Positions 33,954 through 42,498 of a stretch of DNA of 64,000 nucleotides are shown here, piece by piece. The stretch is from positions 62,001 to 126,000 of the forward strand of contig NZ_BMVG01000010.1 of the NCBI RefSeq assembly GCF_014650595.1, in the 5' to 3' direction. Made by a program: the position numbers and the translations under genes. The notes beneath the pieces were generated by a model. The model did not search any database, had not been told where the DNA came from, and was given only the letters and a program-made list of their open reading frames with translations. Each line of letters starts with the position of its first letter. Within the stretch, counting starts at the first letter, position 1. The DNA is from Streptomyces alanosinicus (lineage in GTDB: Bacteria > Actinomycetota > Actinomycetes > Streptomycetales > Streptomycetaceae).

Positions 33954-33972
33954 GAAGGTAAGGCATGCCTTC
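33954..33972. promoter_or_regulatory. Iron-box-like site upstream of efeUO
   Basis: GAAGGTAAGGCATGCCTTC contains the perfect palindrome AAGGCATGCCTT and matches the actinobacterial DmdR1/IdeR box, TTAGGTTAGGCTAACCTAA, at 11 of 19 positions by eye. It lies 28 bases before the efeUO ATG, where a bound repressor would block transcription. Confidence 0.65.
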
Positions 33973-33999
33973 ACTAACTAACAGGGAGGGCAGCAGGGC

Positions 34000-36033
34000 A
34001 TGTGGGACGACGCGTTTCCGAGTTTCCTGATCGGACTCAGGGAGGGACTCGAAGCCGGACTGATCGTCTCCATTCTGGTCGCCACCCTGGTCAGGGCCGA
34101 GGCGCGCTCCCGGCTGCCCCAGGTGTGGACCGGTGTCCTGGCCGCCGTCGCGGTGGCCATGAGCTTCGGCGCGGTGCTCACCTTCACCGCCGCCTCCATG
34201 CCGCAGACCGCCCAGGAGGCGTTCGGCGGCATCCTCAGCGTAATCGCCGTCGCCTTCGTCACCGCCATGGTGTTCTGGATGCGCCGCTCGGCGCGCAGCC
34301 TCTCCGGCGAGCTGAAGGAGAAGGTGACCGGCGCCCTGGCCATGGGCTCCGGCGTGCTGATCCTCACCTCGTTCCTCGCGGTCGGCCGTGAGGGCCTGGA
34401 GACGGCCCTGTTCCTGTGGACCACCGCGCAGGCGGCCGGTGAGTCGGCCGGACCGCTGACGGGCGCCGGTATCGGCCTCGTCCTCGCGGCCGGCCTGTGC
34501 TGGGGCCTGTACCGGCGCGTCCTGAAGATCAACCTGACGAAGTTCTTCACCGCCACAGGCGCCGTCCTGATCGTCATCGCGGCCGGCGTCCTCGGCTACG
34601 GCCTGCGGGACCTCCAGGAAGGCGGCGTGCTGCCCGGCAAGACCGCTTACGCGGTCGACCTCGCGAGCAGCATCGACGCCGGCTCCTGGTACAGCACCCT
34701 GGTCCAGGGCGTCCTCAACCTCACCCCCACCATGACCTGGCTGCAGGTCGTGGCCTACGGCGCCTATCTCGTCGTCGTCATGACCCTGTTCGTGCGCGGC
34801 GTACGCGACACGCCCAAGCCGGCGAAGGCGGAGGCGAGCCCCGCGCGGGAGCCGAAGGCCGGCCGGCCCGTGCGGCGCCGCCCGGTCTGGGTGGTGCCGG
34901 CCGCCGTGGTCGCCGTACCCGCCGTGATCGCCGGACTCGTCGTCGCCCTCTCCCGGCCCAAGCCGGCCGGCGACCAGACCGTCGCCGTCTCCGACACCGA
35001 GTGCGGCAAGGGATTCAGCGCGCCCAAGCCCGGCCGGCAGACCTTCCAGATGAAGAACACCGGCGGCAAGACCTCCGAGGTGTACCTCATCGACCCGTCG
35101 ACCAGCGCGGTCTACGGCGAGATCGAGGGCCTCGCCCCCGGCACCACCCGCGACCTCGTCGCCACCGTCGCCGGCGGCACCTACGCCTGGCGCTGCGTCC
35201 CCACCGGCGGCAAGGCCGTCACCTCCAAGGCGGTCACGGTCAGCGGCGGCGGCGCGGCCAAGCCGGTCGTCCCCGTCTCCGAACAGGACCTCGCCGCCCC
35301 CCTGAAGGCGTACAAGGCGTACGTCGGTCAGGGTCTGGCCACCCTGGCCGGCCAGACCAGGACCCTCGCCGACGACATCCACGGCAACCACCTGGACAAG
35401 GCCCGCACCGACTGGCTCACCGCCCACCGCACCTACTCCTCGCTCGGCGCCGCCTACGGCACCTTCGAGGACTTCGACCAGAAGATCAACGGCCGGGCCG
35501 ACGGACTGCCGGACGGCGACCAGGACAAGGACTTCGCCGGCTTCCACCGGATCGAGTACGGCCTGTGGCACGGCCAGTCGGCCAAGGACCTCACCGGCCC
35601 CGCCGAGCAGCTCGCCACGGACGTCGCCGGACTGCGGAAGGCCTTCCCCGGCCAGGACTTCGACCCCGGCGACCTGCCGCTGCGCGCGCACGAGATCCTG
35701 GAGAACACCCTCCAGTTCGAGCTGACCGGCGACACCGACGAGGGCAGCGGCACCAATCTCGCCACCGCCGACGCCAACCTCGCCGGCACCCGTGAACTGC
35801 TCACCGTCCTGAAGCCGCTGCTCACCACCCGCGCGCCCCGGCAGCTCCCGACGGTCGACGCGGACATCGCCCGGGTGCAGAAGCTCCTGGACGCGGCCCA
35901 CGACGGCGACCACTGGACCCCCGTCGACCGGCTCTCCCCGGCCGGCCGGCAGCAGCTGAACGGCGCCACCGGCCAGCTGCTGGAGGACCTCGCCCCGATC
36001 CCGGACCTGCTCGAGATCCGGAAGTCCGCCTGA
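34000..36033 (+). CDS. efeUO: Fused iron permease EfeU and EfeO lipoprotein-like domain
   Basis: The 677-residue protein joins two parts of the ferrous iron importer. Residues 1-280 are an FTR1/EfeU permease with seven membrane segments and two REGLE iron motifs (14-18 and 130-134). An eighth segment near 297-320 (VVPAAVVAVPAVIAGLVVAL) crosses the membrane once more. A cupredoxin-like domain follows (TECGKGFSAPKPGRQ, TYAWRCVP), then an M75 EfeO domain with HRIEYGLWH near residue 515. In most bacteria EfeO is separate and secreted; here it is tethered to the permease. The EfeB gene overlaps or follows at once. The iron-box-like site upstream predicts repression by iron. Confidence 0.9.
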   Translation: MWDDAFPSFLIGLREGLEAGLIVSILVATLVRAEARSRLPQVWTGVLAAVAVAMSFGAVLTFTAASMPQTAQEAFGGILSVIAVAFVTAMVFWMRRSARSLSGELKEKVTGALAMGSGVLILTSFLAVGREGLETALFLWTTAQAAGESAGPLTGAGIGLVLAAGLCWGLYRRVLKINLTKFFTATGAVLIVIAAGVLGYGLRDLQEGGVLPGKTAYAVDLASSIDAGSWYSTLVQGVLNLTPTMTWLQVVAYGAYLVVVMTLFVRGVRDTPKPAKAEASPAREPKAGRPVRRRPVWVVPAAVVAVPAVIAGLVVALSRPKPAGDQTVAVSDTECGKGFSAPKPGRQTFQMKNTGGKTSEVYLIDPSTSAVYGEIEGLAPGTTRDLVATVAGGTYAWRCVPTGGKAVTSKAVTVSGGGAAKPVVPVSEQDLAAPLKAYKAYVGQGLATLAGQTRTLADDIHGNHLDKARTDWLTAHRTYSSLGAAYGTFEDFDQKINGRADGLPDGDQDKDFAGFHRIEYGLWHGQSAKDLTGPAEQLATDVAGLRKAFPGQDFDPGDLPLRAHEILENTLQFELTGDTDEGSGTNLATADANLAGTRELLTVLKPLLTTRAPRQLPTVDADIARVQKLLDAAHDGDHWTPVDRLSPAGRQQLNGATGQLLEDLAPIPDLLEIRKSA

Positions 36034-36071
36034 TGACCGCCGCGCACCCGCACTCCGAAGGGAACCCTCCG

Positions 36072-37343
36072 ATGCCGACCGCCGACATGCCGACCTGCCC
36101 CGTCGGCCCCGCCCGCCGCTCCTTCGTGCGGACCGCGCTGGGCGCCGGCGCCGCCGGAGCGGTTCTGGCCGGCGGCGGCTTCGCCCTCGGCGAGAGCGGC
36201 GGCACCGCCGAGGCGCAGACCTCCGCCGCCGACAGCGGCGCCAAGGTCCCCTTCCACGGCGCCCACCAGGCCGGCATCGTCACGGCGGCACCGGCCGCCG
36301 CCACCTTCGTCTCGCTGGACGTCATAGCCGAGGACCGCAAGGGCCTGACCGACCTGCTGAAGACCATCACCGAGCGGGCCCGCTTCCTCACCTCCGGCGG
36401 CACCCCCAGCGACCTGGGTGTCGGCGCGCCGCCCTCCGACAGCGGCATCCTCGGCCCCGAGGTCCCCTCGGACGGCCTCACCGTCACCGTCGGTGTCGGC
36501 GCCTCCCTCTTCGACGACCGCTTCGGCCTCGCCAAGGCCAGCCCCGCCCGGCTCACCCCGATGCGGACGTTCCCCAACGACAACCTGAACGCGGCCGAGT
36601 GCCACGGTGACCTGTCCCTGCAGATCTGCGCCCAGAGCACCGACACCGTCCTGCACGCGCTGCGCGACATCGCCCGGCACACCCGCGGCGCCATGCAGAT
36701 CAAGTGGCGCATCGACGGCTTCCAGAACGCCCCGCGCCCCACCGGCGCCCAGCGCAACCTCCTCGGCTTCAAGGACGGCATCGCCAACCCGGACGTCACC
36801 TCCGCCCGCGAGACGGACAAGCTGATCTGGGTCGGCGACGGCCAGGGCGAGCCGGCCTGGACCGCGGGCGGCAGCTACCAGGTCATCCGGATCATCCGCA
36901 TGCTCGTCGAGTTCTGGGACCGGGTCTCGCTCACCGAGCAGGAGAAGATGTTCGGCCGCCGCAAGGACACCGGCGCCCCGCTCGACGGCGCCCAGGAGAC
37001 CGACATCCCCAACTACGCCAAGGACCCGCACGGCACCGCGATCCCGGTGGACGCGCACATCCGGCTCGCCAACCCGCGCACCGCGAAGACCGACAGCTCC
37101 CGCATCCTGCGCCGCGGCTTCAACTACGACCGGGGCGTGGACAACGTCGGCAACCTCGACATGGGCCTGGTGTTCTGCTGCTACCAGCAGGACGTCAAGC
37201 GCCAGTTCGAGGCCGTGCAGACCCGGCTGATCGACGAGCCGCTGGTCGACTACATCTCGCCCACGGGCGGCGGCTACTTCTTCGCCCTGCCCGGCGTCCG
37301 GGACACCAAGGACTGGCTCGGCCGGGGCATGCTCTCCGCCTGA
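36072..37343 (+). CDS. efeB: EfeB, Tat-exported DyP-type haem peroxidase
   Basis: The protein has 423 residues from this start. The Tat signal is ARRSFVRTALGAGAAGAVLA. The DyP peroxidase domain has NLLGFKDGIANPDV (the GxxDG motif with the catalytic Asp, near residue 233), IRLANPRTAKTDSSRIL, RRGFNYDRG and CYQQDVKRQFEAVQTRL. EfeB oxidises ferrous iron or deferrochelates haem outside the cell and hands iron to EfeO and EfeU. An ATG at 36033 in the same frame, overlapping the EfeUO stop, is the alternative start. The ATG at 36072 is favoured because AAGGGA lies eight bases upstream and the intervening codons look like leader sequence. Confidence 0.9.
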   Translation: MPTADMPTCPVGPARRSFVRTALGAGAAGAVLAGGGFALGESGGTAEAQTSAADSGAKVPFHGAHQAGIVTAAPAAATFVSLDVIAEDRKGLTDLLKTITERARFLTSGGTPSDLGVGAPPSDSGILGPEVPSDGLTVTVGVGASLFDDRFGLAKASPARLTPMRTFPNDNLNAAECHGDLSLQICAQSTDTVLHALRDIARHTRGAMQIKWRIDGFQNAPRPTGAQRNLLGFKDGIANPDVTSARETDKLIWVGDGQGEPAWTAGGSYQVIRIIRMLVEFWDRVSLTEQEKMFGRRKDTGAPLDGAQETDIPNYAKDPHGTAIPVDAHIRLANPRTAKTDSSRILRRGFNYDRGVDNVGNLDMGLVFCCYQQDVKRQFEAVQTRLIDEPLVDYISPTGGGYFFALPGVRDTKDWLGRGMLSA

Positions 37344-37426
37344 CCACTCCCTTCCCCGCCCTCACCCGCGGCAGGTCTTTGCCATGGCTTTTCCTTTTCC
37401 ATGGGAAAGGCCTGCCGCTGCCTTTA

Positions 37427-37443
37427 CTGCACATCATTCGCAA
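37427..37443. promoter_or_regulatory. Nur-box-like site upstream of the nickel permease
   Basis: CTGCAC-ATCAT-TCGCAA matches the Streptomyces Nur box TTGCAA-N5-TTGCAA at the key TGC and GCA positions and has the exact spacing. It lies 68 bases before the permease start. Nur is the nickel-responsive Fur-family repressor, so nickel repression is predicted. A nearby imperfect palindrome, CCTTTTCCATGGGAAAGG, precedes it. Confidence 0.6.
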
Positions 37444-37510
37444 GTACGGGAGGATGGCACAAGGCTGCGCCGCGCAGCCGTACCCGCACCACCGAAGGAA
37501 GACCCTCCCG

Positions 37511-38662
37511 ATGACGGCCGCCCCTGGTCCCGCTCCGTCCCTCCCTGCCCAGGCCGAAGCCAAGCGCTCGGCCTGGCACCGTGTCCGGGCCTCCATGACA
37601 CGGCAGGAGTGGATCAGGGCCGGCGGCATGGCCGGGTTCGTGCTCGCGCTGCACATCATCGGCTGGGGCACCCTGATCGGCGTCATCGCGCCGCAGCACC
37701 TCAGCGTCGGCACCGACTCCTTCGGTATCGGCATCGGCGTGACCGCCTACACCCTCGGCATGCGGCACGCCTTCGACGCCGACCACATCGCGGCCATCGA
37801 CAACACCACCCGCAAGCTGATGGGCGAGGGGCAGCGCCCGCTGTCCGTCGGCTTCTGGTTCTCCCTCGGTCACTCCAGCATCGTCTTCGGCTTCGTCCTG
37901 CTGCTCTCGCTCGGCATGAAGACCCTCGCCGGACCCGTCCGCGACGACCACTCGCACCTCCACGAGGTCACCGGCCTGATCGGTACGACGGTCTCCGGCA
38001 CGTTCCTCTACCTGATCGCCGGCATCAACCTCGTCATCCTGGCCGGCATCTGGAAGGTCTTCCGGCAGATGCGCTCGGGCCGGTACGACGAGGCCGCGCT
38101 GGAGCACCAGCTCAACAACCGCGGCTTCATGAACCGGCTGCTCGGCCAAGTCACCGGCTCGATCAGCAAGCCCTGGCAGATGTACCCGCTCGGTCTGCTC
38201 TTCGGCCTCGGCTTCGACACCGTGACCGAGATCGCCCTGCTGGTCCTCGCCGGCTCCGGCGCCGCCTCCGGCCTGCCCTGGTACGCCATCCTGACCCTGC
38301 CGGTGCTCTTCGCCGCCGGTATGTCCCTGCTGGACACCATCGACGGCTCCTTCATGAACTTCGCCTATGAGTGGGCGTTCTCCAAGCCGGTCCGCAAGGT
38401 CTACTACAACCTCACCATCACCGGCCTGTCCGTGGCTGTCGCCCTCATCATCGGCACCGTGGAACTCCTCGGCCTCCTCGCGGACAAGCTGGACCTCCAC
38501 GGTGCCTTCTGGGACTGGGTCTCCGGCCTCGACCTCAACACCGTCGGCTTCGTCATCGTCGGCCTGTTCTTCACCACCTGGGCCATCGCCCTGCTGGTGT
38601 GGAAGGCGGGCCGCATCGAGGAGAAGTGGACGGCGGGCCTGGCGGAACAGTCAGCGGACTGA
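37511..38662 (+). CDS. HoxN/HupN/NixA family nickel/cobalt permease
   Basis: The 383-residue protein has about eight membrane segments. The signature in segment II, GMRHAFDADHIAAIDNTTRK, has the H-x4-D-H residues needed for metal binding. GFDTVTEIALLVLAGSGAAS and LFAAGMSLLDTIDGSFMNFA are the other conserved blocks. These secondary transporters import nickel or cobalt with high affinity. A His-rich loop (RDDHSHLHEV) may buffer metal. GGAAG lies nine bases before the ATG. The Nur-like site upstream makes nickel more likely than cobalt, possibly for urease, Ni-superoxide dismutase or hydrogenase (inference). Confidence 0.9.
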   Translation: MTAAPGPAPSLPAQAEAKRSAWHRVRASMTRQEWIRAGGMAGFVLALHIIGWGTLIGVIAPQHLSVGTDSFGIGIGVTAYTLGMRHAFDADHIAAIDNTTRKLMGEGQRPLSVGFWFSLGHSSIVFGFVLLLSLGMKTLAGPVRDDHSHLHEVTGLIGTTVSGTFLYLIAGINLVILAGIWKVFRQMRSGRYDEAALEHQLNNRGFMNRLLGQVTGSISKPWQMYPLGLLFGLGFDTVTEIALLVLAGSGAASGLPWYAILTLPVLFAAGMSLLDTIDGSFMNFAYEWAFSKPVRKVYYNLTITGLSVAVALIIGTVELLGLLADKLDLHGAFWDWVSGLDLNTVGFVIVGLFFTTWAIALLVWKAGRIEEKWTAGLAEQSAD

Positions 38663-38733
38663 TCCTTTCTCCCGAGGTCCCGCACCCGTCACCCGGGGAC
38701 CCGCACCCGGCGACGAACCACACCCTCCCGGCG

Positions 38734-40140
38734 CTAATCCAGCCGGTCGACCTGACGGAGTCGATTCGTCGCATCCAGCGCCGCGACCTTGTACGACTCC
38801 GCCAGCGTCGGATAGTTGAACACCGCGTCGACGAGATAGTCCACCCTCCCGCCGCACCCCATCACCGACTGCCCGATGTGAATCAACTCCGTCGCGCCCG
38901 ACCCGAAACAGTGCACACCGAGCAACGTGCGGTCCGTCGGAGACACCAGCAGCTTCAGCATGCCGTGCGAGTCCCCGATGATCTGCCCACGGGCCAGCTC
39001 CCGGTACCGGGCCACGCCCACCTCGAACGGCACCCGGTCCTCGGTCAGCTGGTCCTCGGTCCGGCCGACGAAGCTGATCTCCGGGATGGTGTAGATCCCG
39101 ATCGGCTGGAGCTGGTGCATCCGCCCGACGGGCTCCCCGCACGCGTGGTACGCGGCCGCGCGGCCCTGCTCCATGGAGGTCGCGGCGAGTGCGGGGAAGC
39201 CGATGACATCACCGACGGCGTAGATGTGCGCCACCTCGGTGCGGTAGTTCTCGTCCACCGCGATCCGGCCGCGCGGGTCCGCCGCCAGCCCGGCCCTGTC
39301 CAGGTCGAGTCCGTCGGTGAGGCCCTGCCGGCCCGCCGAGTACATCACCGTGTCCGCGGGGATCTTCTTGCCGCTCTCCAGCACGGTGAGCGTGCCCCGC
39401 GGATGGCGTTCGACGGCGGCGACGGTCTCGCCGAACCGGAAGGTGACGGCCAGGTCCCGCAGGTGGTACTTGAGCGACTCCACGATCTCCACGTCGCACA
39501 GGTCCAGCATCCCGGGACGCTTCTCCACCACGGTCACCTTGCTGCCCAGCGCGGCGAACATGGAGGCGTACTCCATGCCGATCACACCCGCGCCGACGAT
39601 CACCATGGACCTGGGCACCCGCTCCACCGAGAGCACATTGTCCGAGTCCATGATCGTCCGCCCGTCGAACTCGACCGAGTCCGGGCGGGCCGGCCGGGTG
39701 CCGGTGGCGATGACGATGTGCCCGGCGCTCAGCCGGCGCTCCCGCCCCGAGGCATCGGACAGCGCGACGGTGTGCGGGTCGCTGAAACGGGCCGTGCCGG
39801 AGTACACGGTCACCTGGTTGCGGGCGAGCTGGCTGCGCACGACGTCCACCTCGCGGCCGACGACATGCTGGGTGCGCGCGGTCAGATCGGCGACGGTGAT
39901 GTCGTCCTTCAGCCGGTAGCTCTGCCCGTACAGATCGCGCTGGCTGAGACCGGTCAGATACAGCACCGCTTCGCGCAGGGTCTTGGAGGGAATGGTCCCG
40001 GTGTGCAGGGAGACGCCGCCGAGCATGTCGGGGCGGTCGACGACGGCGACCCTGCGGCCGAGCTTGGCCGCGGCGATCGCGGCCTTCTGACCGCCGGGTC
40101 CGGAACCTATGACGAGCATGTCGAAGTCGAAGTCGGGCAC
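38734..40140 (-). CDS. sthA: Si-specific NAD(P)+ transhydrogenase
   Basis: The 468-residue protein is a flavoprotein of the pyridine nucleotide-disulfide reductase group. LVIGSGPGGQKAAIAAAKLG binds FAD, SMVIVGAGVIGMEYASMFAA binds NAD(P), and AHIYAVGDVIGFPALAATSM contacts the flavin. The redox Cys pair of lipoamide dehydrogenases is missing: the segment reads GGVSLHTGTIPSKTLREA. This is the mark of the soluble transhydrogenase. It balances NADH and NADPH in the cytosol. The GTG at 40140 has only a weak upstream GAGG; an ATG at 40119 would also give a complete FAD motif. Its stop faces the nickel permease stop. Confidence 0.9.
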   Translation of the reverse strand: MPDFDFDMLVIGSGPGGQKAAIAAAKLGRRVAVVDRPDMLGGVSLHTGTIPSKTLREAVLYLTGLSQRDLYGQSYRLKDDITVADLTARTQHVVGREVDVVRSQLARNQVTVYSGTARFSDPHTVALSDASGRERRLSAGHIVIATGTRPARPDSVEFDGRTIMDSDNVLSVERVPRSMVIVGAGVIGMEYASMFAALGSKVTVVEKRPGMLDLCDVEIVESLKYHLRDLAVTFRFGETVAAVERHPRGTLTVLESGKKIPADTVMYSAGRQGLTDGLDLDRAGLAADPRGRIAVDENYRTEVAHIYAVGDVIGFPALAATSMEQGRAAAYHACGEPVGRMHQLQPIGIYTIPEISFVGRTEDQLTEDRVPFEVGVARYRELARGQIIGDSHGMLKLLVSPTDRTLLGVHCFGSGATELIHIGQSVMGCGGRVDYLVDAVFNYPTLAESYKVAALDATNRLRQVDRLD

Positions 40141-40247
40141 CCTCGGCAGTCTGTCAGTCCTCCGGTCCGCTCCGGAAGGGATCTCCGCCGTCGAAATCCC
40201 CCGCTTGTTTTCTCCCGCCCGTTCCTCTCCTGCTTCCCCGGACCGCC

Positions 40248-40454
40248 CTACGGCAGCAGCCTCTCGATGGCTGTCGGGCCCTCCTTCTCCATCTTGCGGC
40301 GTGCCCAGTCGAGGTTCTTCGGTGTGACGTCCCTGCCCGCCGCCAGCACCAGGTCCTCCGCGGTGATGTCCCGGGAGGGAGCGGAGTGGAGCAGGGCGTC
40401 CGGGGTGCAGTGGTCGTCGGCCGACCTGGACTCATCGGGTGTGGTTGTCGACAT
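40248..40454 (-). CDS. Conserved small hypothetical protein (68 residues)
   Basis: The 68-residue soluble protein has a strong ribosome binding site, GGAGGAGG, four bases before its ATG. It contains SRDITAEDLVLAAGRDVTPK and NLDWARRKMEKEGPTAIERL, a charged, helical C-terminal half. Short actinobacterial proteins of this kind are annotated as hypothetical. It precedes the transhydrogenase gene on the same strand by about 110 bases and is divergent from the GH15 gene. No function can be given. Confidence 0.7.
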   Translation of the reverse strand: MSTTTPDESRSADDHCTPDALLHSAPSRDITAEDLVLAAGRDVTPKNLDWARRKMEKEGPTAIERLLP

Positions 40455-40598
40455 GATGCCTCCTCCATCGGTCCGGATGACCGCATCCGTGCCGGTGCCG
40501 CCGAACGGGGCACCCTCTCACCATTGCCCGCATCGGCGCACCCTGCATCTCCAGGCGCATCATGGAAGGGTCTCGCAGCGCACACCGGGAGGTCGCCG

Positions 40599-42440
40599 AT
40601 GGCCGGGACCCTGTTCTCCGCGGATGTCCGCCCCAGCCCTCGCTATCTGCCGATCGCCGAGCACGGGCTCATCGGTGATCTGCGCAGCGTGGCCCTGGTC
40701 GGCACGAACGGCACGATCGACTGGTACTGCTGTCCGTCCTTCGACGCTCCCAGCGTCTTCGCGGCCGTCCTCGACGCCGAGCGCGGCGGCAGCTTCGAGC
40801 TGGCCGCCGCCGTACCCGCGCGGACCAAACAGTTCTACTTCCCCGACACCAATGTGCTGATCACCCGGTTCTTCACCGAGGACGGGGTGGGCGAGGTGCA
40901 GGACTTCATGCCCGTCACCTCGGACGGGGCGGCCGAGACCGGCCGGCACCGGCTGATCCGGCGCGTGGTCTGCGTCCGCGGCACCGTGCCCTTCCGGGTG
41001 CTGGTGGCCCCGCGCTTCGACTACGGCGCCGCCCCGCACACCCTGCGCACCGTCGACAGCACCGTCGTGTTCGAGTCCGCCGAGCGGACGCTGGCCCTGA
41101 CCTCCACGGTGACCCTGGAGTGCGACGCCCGCGACGCGCGCGCCGACTTCAAGCTCGGCGAGGGCGAGACGGCCGTGTTCGCCCTCGACCAGGTCAGCGA
41201 CGTGGTGGCCCCCCGCTGCTGCCCGCACGCCGAGGCCGAGCACGAGTTCAACGCCACCGTCGCCTACTGGCGGCGCTGGCTGCACCAGTCCCGCTACCGG
41301 GGCCGCTGGCGCGAGATGGTGCACCGCTCCGCCCTCACGTTGAAGCTGCTCACCTACGCCCCCACCGGCGCCATCGTCGCCGCCCCCACCACCAGCCTGC
41401 CCGAACAGCTCGGCGGCGAGCGCAACTGGGACTACCGGTATGTGTGGGTGCGCGACGCCGCCTTCGCCGTCTACGCGCTGCTGCGGCTCGGCTTCGCCGG
41501 CGAGGCAGAGGCGTTCATGCGCTTCCTGACCAGGCATGTCAGCCCCTGCGACAATACCGACGGCACCCCGCCGCTGCAGATCATGTACGGCATCGACGGC
41601 CGCACCGAGCTGCCCGAACGCGTCCTGCCGCATCTGGAGGGCCATCTGGGCTCCGCTCCGGTCCGGGTCGGCAACGCCGCCGCCGGCCAGCTCCAGCTGG
41701 ACATATACGGCGCCCTGATCGACTCGATCTACCTCTACGACAAGTGGGCCCAGCCGATCTCCAGCGGCCAGTGGGACAACGTGTGCCAGCTGGTCGACTG
41801 GGTGTGCGTGCACTGGGACCAGCCCGACGAGGGCGTGTGGGAGACCCGCGGCGGCCGCCGGAACTTCACCTACTCACGGCTGATGTGCTGGGTCGCCATC
41901 GAGCGGGCCATCCGCCTGGCCAACCGGCGCGGACTCCCCGCCGACCTGCCCCGCTGGCGGCAGGCCCGCGACACCATCTACCGGCGGATCATGGACCTCG
42001 GCTGGTCCGAGCGGCGCGGCGCCTTCGTGCAGTACGAGGGCGGCGACGTCCTGGACGCCTCCTTGCTGATGATGCCGCTCGCCAAGTTCGTCGCCCCCAC
42101 CGACCCCAAGTGGCTGTCCACCCTGGACGCCCTCGCCGAGGACCTGGTCTCCGACTCCCTCGTCTACCGCTATGACCCGCAGGCCAGCCCCGACGGACTC
42201 CGCGGCGACGAGGGCACCTTCTCCATCTGCTCCTTCTGGTACGTGGAGGCCCTGGTGCGGGCCGGCCGGCTCGACGAGGCCCGGCTCGCCTTCGAGAAGA
42301 TGCTCACCTACGCCAACCACCTCGGCCTGTACGCGGAGGAGATCGGCCGCACCGGCGAGCAACAGGGCAACTTCCCGCAGGCGTTCACACATCTCGCCCT
42401 GATCAGCGCCGCGTTCAACCTCGACCTCGCCCTCGGCTGA
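40599..42440 (+). CDS. Glycoside hydrolase family 15 protein (glucoamylase/trehalase-like)
   Basis: The 613-residue cytoplasmic protein has an N-terminal beta-domain (PIAEHGLIGDLRSVALVGTN, GTIDWYCCPSFDAPSVFAAV) and a C-terminal alpha/alpha barrel. ERNWDYRYVWVRDAAFAVYA is the family's best-known block. The probable general acid Glu is in DEGVWETRGGRRNFTYSRLM, and the general base Glu in GRTGEQQGNFPQAFTHLALI. Actinobacterial GH15 enzymes of this form act on trehalose or on maltooligosaccharides; sequence does not decide which. GGGAGG precedes the ATG. It has no secretion signal, so it probably degrades internal storage sugar. Confidence 0.88.
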   Translation: MAGTLFSADVRPSPRYLPIAEHGLIGDLRSVALVGTNGTIDWYCCPSFDAPSVFAAVLDAERGGSFELAAAVPARTKQFYFPDTNVLITRFFTEDGVGEVQDFMPVTSDGAAETGRHRLIRRVVCVRGTVPFRVLVAPRFDYGAAPHTLRTVDSTVVFESAERTLALTSTVTLECDARDARADFKLGEGETAVFALDQVSDVVAPRCCPHAEAEHEFNATVAYWRRWLHQSRYRGRWREMVHRSALTLKLLTYAPTGAIVAAPTTSLPEQLGGERNWDYRYVWVRDAAFAVYALLRLGFAGEAEAFMRFLTRHVSPCDNTDGTPPLQIMYGIDGRTELPERVLPHLEGHLGSAPVRVGNAAAGQLQLDIYGALIDSIYLYDKWAQPISSGQWDNVCQLVDWVCVHWDQPDEGVWETRGGRRNFTYSRLMCWVAIERAIRLANRRGLPADLPRWRQARDTIYRRIMDLGWSERRGAFVQYEGGDVLDASLLMMPLAKFVAPTDPKWLSTLDALAEDLVSDSLVYRYDPQASPDGLRGDEGTFSICSFWYVEALVRAGRLDEARLAFEKMLTYANHLGLYAEEIGRTGEQQGNFPQAFTHLALISAAFNLDLALG

Positions 42441-42498
42441 CCGGCCCTCGCGCCCAGACGGACCGGGAACGGGGCATGGGCCCAGCGGCCGTGCACAG

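Noticed and set aside
34764..36820. Long leftward open frames across efeUO and efeB
   Set aside because: They are opposite to genes with clear domains and have the Ala/Gly/Arg-rich composition of GC-rich antisense frames.
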